Assembly (NCBI GenBank): GCA_038235385.1
Contig: JBBSTY010000013.1
Span: forward strand, 1-42,464
DNA length: 42,464 bases
DNA from: JBBSTY01 sp038235385
Lineage (GTDB): Bacteria; Actinomycetota; Acidimicrobiia; Acidimicrobiales; Acidimicrobilacustridaceae
Direction of reading: 5' to 3'
Position 1 is the first letter of the stretch. Every line of letters begins with the position of its first letter. The notes beneath the pieces were generated by a model. The model was not told where the DNA came from. It saw only the letters and a program-made list of their open reading frames with translations, and made no database searches. A program made the translations under genes and the position numbers. This document shows positions 39,016 through 42,464 of the stretch, in pieces.

Positions 39016-41586
39016 TCATTGGGCGATGCGTGCGACGTGATCGCGGAGCCGGTGCGCGAAGTCCTGGGCGAGTTGGCGGTCGACGATGCCGCTGAAGGTG
39101 ATGCTCTGGTCATCGGCGAGGAAGATCAGTGACGCCGTGCGATCGTCCTGCCAGCCCTGCACCACCAGCTCGGGAGCGAGCGGGATGGAGCGCACCCGTG
39201 GGACCCACTCCTGCTCGTTCACGAGGAGCACCCGCTGATCGGTGAGCGCCGCCATGGCGATGTAGCTCTGGTACACGCCCTGGACCAGCGATTCGACCTT
39301 CTCGTCCGGCTCCAGCAGACCGGTGAGGATCCCCAAGGCGATCCGACCGGTGCGCATCGCCCCTGCGGACATCTGCGGGACGACCGCGCCCACACCGTTC
39401 GGGTCGACGATCTCGCGTGGGTGCTCCTGCTCGGGGGGCAGGCTGACGGGGGTCGACCCGACCACATCGGCCTCGCGCTCCGACCCGGGCTCGAGCTCGG
39501 GTTCACGTTCGGGTGCTACCGGGGCGACGGATGGGGGCGGCGGCGGCTCGGCGACATCGGCGTGGTGCGTGGCGACGAAACCTGGCGGCAGCGACGGCGC
39601 CCCGCCCGCAGAACCCTCGGACCCGGCGGCGATGCCCGGCTCCGGATCGGATTCGTCCGACGGGCTCGCCGCCGCTTCGGGGGCGGACCCCTGCTCGGCA
39701 TCGATCGACGCATCGGGTCGACCGGACGGACCGGACGGACCCGTCTCCGCCGCGTCGTCGGCGCCGGCGGCGTCGGTCCATGACGGTGCGGGCGGCGGTG
39801 GCGGCACGGCGGCGGGCGGCGCGGGCGGCGGAGGAACCGTCGACATCGCCGGGGAACCTTGCCGGGCCTGGTCGGACCACGGGCCCGCGGCAGCCGGTCC
39901 TGGCAGCGGGGCCTCGCCATCGGGAGGAGGCGACCCGGGCGCTCCCCAGCTCGGAGCCTTGGCCCCACCGGGCGACGGAGGCGGCGGAGGCGGCGGTACC
40001 GCTCCCGGCGGCGGCGGACTCGGCGGACCCGCACCAGGCGGAACCGGGGGCGGCACCGAACCAGGCGGCGCAGGCGGGGGCGGCGGTACCGCACCGGGGG
40101 GTGGGGGCGGCGGCATCGCGCCAGGCAGCGGGGGCGGCGGCATCGCACCGGGCGGCGCAGGCGGCGCAGGCATCGGCGGAACCGCACCAGGCGGAACCGG
40201 GGGCGGCACCGAACCAGGCGGCGCAGGCGGGGACGGCACGGCACCGGGGGGCGGGGGCGGGGGCGGAAGGGGAACTGCCGACGGCGCGGGTAGGGGCGGC
40301 GGGGGTGGCGCCGCCGCGGTGAAGCTGGGGGGCGGCGGAGGCGGCACCATCACCGCGGGATCGGAAGGAGGCGGAGGCGCATCGGCGCTCACGGCGGGAT
40401 AGAGAGCGGACGCGGGCGCATCAGCGCGCCCAGCGGGATCGAGAACGGACGCAGGCGCATCGGCGCTCACGGCAGGATCGACGACGGCGCCGGGGTTCGC
40501 CTCGCTCCCCTCGAGCACCGGTTCGTCGACGGGTTCCTCAGCGACCTCCACAACGGCGGCGGGCTCCTCATCTGCACCACCGTCGGACGCGTCCGGTTCG
40601 ATGGCCGGTTCGTCGGGACCCGACGAACCGCCGTCATCGGAGGCTGACCCGACCGGGGCGTCGGCGGCCGACGCGTCCGGATCCTCGATGAGCTCCGGAC
40701 CGGGGGACGCACCGTCGCTGGGCGTCGCCTCCGGGTCGACGGACTCGTCGCCGTCATCGGTACCCGAGGGCTCATCCTCTGCGGGGGCGGAGCCTGTCGC
40801 GTCGGCGGCGACGGAGGCAGCACCCAGGTCGCCATCGACCGCGGCGATGTCGTCGCCGAGGCCGTCGGCGGCCTCATCCGAGTCCGACGGGTCGGTCGTA
40901 CCCGTCCGAGCGCTCGACGCGTCGTCCTCGCCCGCGACCGACTCGGACGCGTCCCCGCTCGCTGCCGTCACCGCTTCGAGCGCGTCAGGGTCCGACGCAT
41001 CGCCCGAGACGTCGGCCTCCTCGACAGCCTCGGCACCTGCGCCACCGTCGCCACCCGCGACACGTGCGACACCCGCGACGTCGTCGGCCTCGGCCGGCGG
41101 CGAGGGCGCATCGTCGGCCTCGGCCGGCGGCGAGGTCGCATCGTCGGCCTCGGCCGGCGGCGAGGTCGCGTCGTCAGCCGCTGCGGCCTGGTCGAGCTCG
41201 ACGTCGGTGTCATCCACCACGTCGACCTCGGCCTCCGCGTCGATGCCCGCCTCGACCCCGGGCGCCACCGAGGTCGTGTCATCGTCGACGTCGTCGGCCA
41301 GCGCGTCCGACGCATCGCCGGGTTGCGCGTCGGAGGCCGACGGTCCGGGCGATGGTGCCGTGGCTCCAGGAGGAGGAGGAGGAGGAGGAGGCGGCGGCGG
41401 CGGGATCGCGCCAGCATCGGCGAGTGGAGGAGGTGGCGGCGACGGGATCGCACCAGCGCCGGCCGGTGGTGGCGGGGGTGGTGGTGGCGGCGGCGGTGCG
41501 CCGTCGACGGCCTCCACCTTGCGTCCGCACGTGATGCAGAACTTCGAACCCTCGGGAATCTCTGCGGAACACGCTGGACAGTTCAT
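39016..41586 (-). CDS. Zinc-ribbon, acidic/proline-rich protein with PH-like C-terminus
   Basis: This 856-residue protein starts with a zinc ribbon (NCPACSAEI...KFCITCGRK). Two proline-rich stretches follow (about 30-75 and 420-570, PPPP runs with Gly/Ala/Val), separated by an acidic Asp/Ala/Ser region (about 85-390). The C-terminal 120 residues (MRTGRIALGILTGLLEPDEKVESLVQ to the end) look like a bacterial PH/YokE-type domain (AALTDQRVLLVNEQEW). No signal peptide or membrane span is visible, so it is probably cytoplasmic and largely disordered. ATG 41586 has GAGGGG four bases upstream. A possible scaffold; function unknown. Confidence 0.78.
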   Translation of the reverse strand: MNCPACSAEIPEGSKFCITCGRKVEAVDGAPPPPPPPPPPPAGAGAIPSPPPPPLADAGAIPPPPPPPPPPPPGATAPSPGPSASDAQPGDASDALADDVDDDTTSVAPGVEAGIDAEAEVDVVDDTDVELDQAAAADDATSPPAEADDATSPPAEADDAPSPPAEADDVAGVARVAGGDGGAGAEAVEEADVSGDASDPDALEAVTAASGDASESVAGEDDASSARTGTTDPSDSDEAADGLGDDIAAVDGDLGAASVAADATGSAPAEDEPSGTDDGDESVDPEATPSDGASPGPELIEDPDASAADAPVGSASDDGGSSGPDEPAIEPDASDGGADEEPAAVVEVAEEPVDEPVLEGSEANPGAVVDPAVSADAPASVLDPAGRADAPASALYPAVSADAPPPPSDPAVMVPPPPPPSFTAAAPPPPPLPAPSAVPLPPPPPPPGAVPSPPAPPGSVPPPVPPGAVPPMPAPPAPPGAMPPPPLPGAMPPPPPPGAVPPPPPAPPGSVPPPVPPGAGPPSPPPPGAVPPPPPPPSPGGAKAPSWGAPGSPPPDGEAPLPGPAAAGPWSDQARQGSPAMSTVPPPPAPPAAVPPPPPAPSWTDAAGADDAAETGPSGPSGRPDASIDAEQGSAPEAAASPSDESDPEPGIAAGSEGSAGGAPSLPPGFVATHHADVAEPPPPPSVAPVAPEREPELEPGSEREADVVGSTPVSLPPEQEHPREIVDPNGVGAVVPQMSAGAMRTGRIALGILTGLLEPDEKVESLVQGVYQSYIAMAALTDQRVLLVNEQEWVPRVRSIPLAPELVVQGWQDDRTASLIFLADDQSITFSGIVDRQLAQDFAHRLRDHVARIAQ
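41081..41170. repeat. Three tandem 30-bp repeats coding (A-T/P-SPPAEADD)
   Basis: Units at 41081-41110, 41111-41140 and 41141-41170 differ only at two positions. They add 10 residues each to the acidic region of the zinc-ribbon protein and keep the frame. This is typical replication-slippage growth. Confidence 0.85.
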
Positions 41587-41849
41587 CGCACCCCTCTGGT
41601 CATCCGGTCGCCACCGACTCCCCGCCGCGGGACCGAGGCCCGGCTGGGAGCGGCCAGACTAGTGCCCGGGCCCGCGACGTGGCGCGGGTCTGCGGCCGCC
41701 CTCTGGTTCGTCTCGACGACTCCTCGTCGCGCACGCCCGCACCCACCTGGGGGTCACGACATCCTCGGATCGCCGCCGGTTCGGCCGGTGGCACCGGCAC
41801 CTCGGCGGCGGGGAGCACCCGGTCGATACCCGGTGCCGTCAGCCCGAGG

Positions 41850-42434
41850 TCACCTGGATCCGGCGGCCTCGTCGATGAGGGCGAGGTGCTCGTCGGGCAG
41901 ACCCGAGGTGGCGACCTCGGCGATGCCGGCGTCGCTCATCTTGGCGATCGTCTTGGCGACGACCGATACCGCGTGATCGTGACCGAGCCGGTCGAGGAGA
42001 CCCGCCAGCTGGGTCTGCAGGAACACCAGGCAGCGCGCGTCCTCGTGCACCTGGACGACGGGGTCGGTGCCGAGGCCCTCCTTGCGGACGATCTGGACGA
42101 CCCGGGCCACCTCGTCGCTGCCGTACCCGCACCGCTCGAGGATGACGGCGACGTCGTCGCCGTGTTGGCGCTGGAGCCGGGCCCGCCAGCGCAGGTAGCC
42201 GGCCCGACCCTCGGGGTAGGACGCACGCGGCACGGTCCAACGGCGGAGGTGGTGCGCCCGAGCCGCGAGCAGCGCCAGGTCGTCGGCTTCGGGGTCGAGA
42301 CGGACGACCATCGCCGACATGAGCTCGGCGTGCGCCTGCTCCTTCGGTCGCTCCACGCCTTCGACCACGACGGTTGCTGGGTCATCCTCGTTCGCCCGGT
42401 CGATCTCGGCGATCGCACGCTCGAACCGGCTCAC
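41850..42434 (-). CDS. DUF4202 protein
   Basis: This 194-residue protein fits DUF4202: FERAIAEIDRANEDDP, LLAARAHHLRRWTVPRASYPEGRAGYLRWR (the conserved His-His and Arg-rich block), VQIVRKEGLGTDPVVQVHEDARCLVFLQ (a Lys-Glu and Glu-Asp block reminiscent of HD-type helical hydrolases) and IAKMSDAG. Function of the family is not established. The start is GTG at 42434; no ribosome site was seen. The 263 bases between it and the gene at 41586 hold nothing I can support. Confidence 0.85.
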   Translation of the reverse strand: MSRFERAIAEIDRANEDDPATVVVEGVERPKEQAHAELMSAMVVRLDPEADDLALLAARAHHLRRWTVPRASYPEGRAGYLRWRARLQRQHGDDVAVILERCGYGSDEVARVVQIVRKEGLGTDPVVQVHEDARCLVFLQTQLAGLLDRLGHDHAVSVVAKTIAKMSDAGIAEVATSGLPDEHLALIDEAAGSR

Positions 42435-42464
42435 GAGCCCGACTCGCCGCGGTCGACGCCCTCC

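Noticed and set aside
39323..40402. A glycine-rich 359-codon plus-strand frame resembling a PE_PGRS-like protein
   Set aside because: It is the reverse complement of the proline-rich region of the zinc-ribbon protein (CCN codons give GGN codons).
41081..41170. Three 30-bp repeats considered as a CRISPR array
   Set aside because: The units are directly adjacent without spacers and lie in frame inside a coding gene.
40601..41662. A Ser/Ala-rich 353-codon plus-strand frame
   Set aside because: It is the antisense of the Asp/Ala-rich part of the same gene.

Overview
The window is GC-rich, gene-dense DNA that reads like an actinobacterial chromosome. The evidence is frequent GTG starts, TAnnnT -10 boxes sitting 6-8 bases before start codons (leaderless transcription), sufD-sufT, a SulP permease, EthD/amidohydrolase/Rieske catabolic genes and F420-type DUF385 proteins. 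A member of the Acidimicrobiia is my best guess, from codon style and gene content only. No rRNA, replication origin or CRISPR array was seen. One tRNA, tRNA-Gly(GCC), is present.

Left part (1-13.6 kb): the end of an Fe-S assembly operon (sufD, sufT); a 1-Cys peroxiredoxin; a small membrane protein; a 3Fe-4S-type ferredoxin paired with an acyl-carrier-like protein that lacks the carrier serine; an AlkA-like DNA glycosylase. A divergent catabolic cluster follows: Rieske oxygenase and SDR on the minus strand, then EthD, VOC, amidohydrolase and TetR on the plus strand. After it come a phytoene-desaturase-like flavoenzyme preceded by a tiny coupled leader ORF, and a complete modABC molybdate transporter.

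Middle (13.6-30.5 kb): a TetR gene, a chimeric sulfotransferase remnant, a rhodanese lipoprotein and a MarR-like regulator. Next is an ice-binding (DUF3494) surface protein that has lost its beta-helix, so that only the first part and an LPPTG anchor remain. It converges on a 3,078-residue surface protein (glycine-rich domain, Ig-like repeats, a long unassigned beta-rich region, a kelch propeller and an LPFTG anchor). That gene is transcribed divergently from a LuxR-type ATPase regulator. A SulP permease follows.

Right part (30.5-42.5 kb): much decay and rearrangement. There is a degraded regulator, and an FeS-type photolyase gene whose 'AHHIQRLM' segment is inverted inside the gene, followed in one overlapping operon by a renalase-like flavoenzyme and an SRPBCC protein. 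An FKBP isomerase comes next, then a truncated LLM-type flavin oxidoreductase, an RHH/DUF5615 toxin-antitoxin pair with a palindromic operator, and a tyrosine integrase broken into two halves around a zinc-ribbon membrane protein gene, all next to tRNA-Gly. The window closes with an 856-residue zinc-ribbon, proline-rich, acidic protein with a PH-like C-terminus and a DUF4202 protein.

The most notable signals are: (1) the photolyase gene with an internal inversion but an open frame still coupled to its operon; (2) short leader ORFs whose stop codons overlap the start of the next gene, two of them apparently leaderless; (3) the surface-protein locus with two LPxTG-type anchors and a new-looking 1.3-kilo-residue beta region; (4) 12-bp spaced direct repeats on both sides of the broken integrase; (5) the uncharacterised Rieske/SDR/EthD/VOC/amidohydrolase cluster. 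Many genes share the same type of damage (loss of the middle), so assembly error must be excluded.
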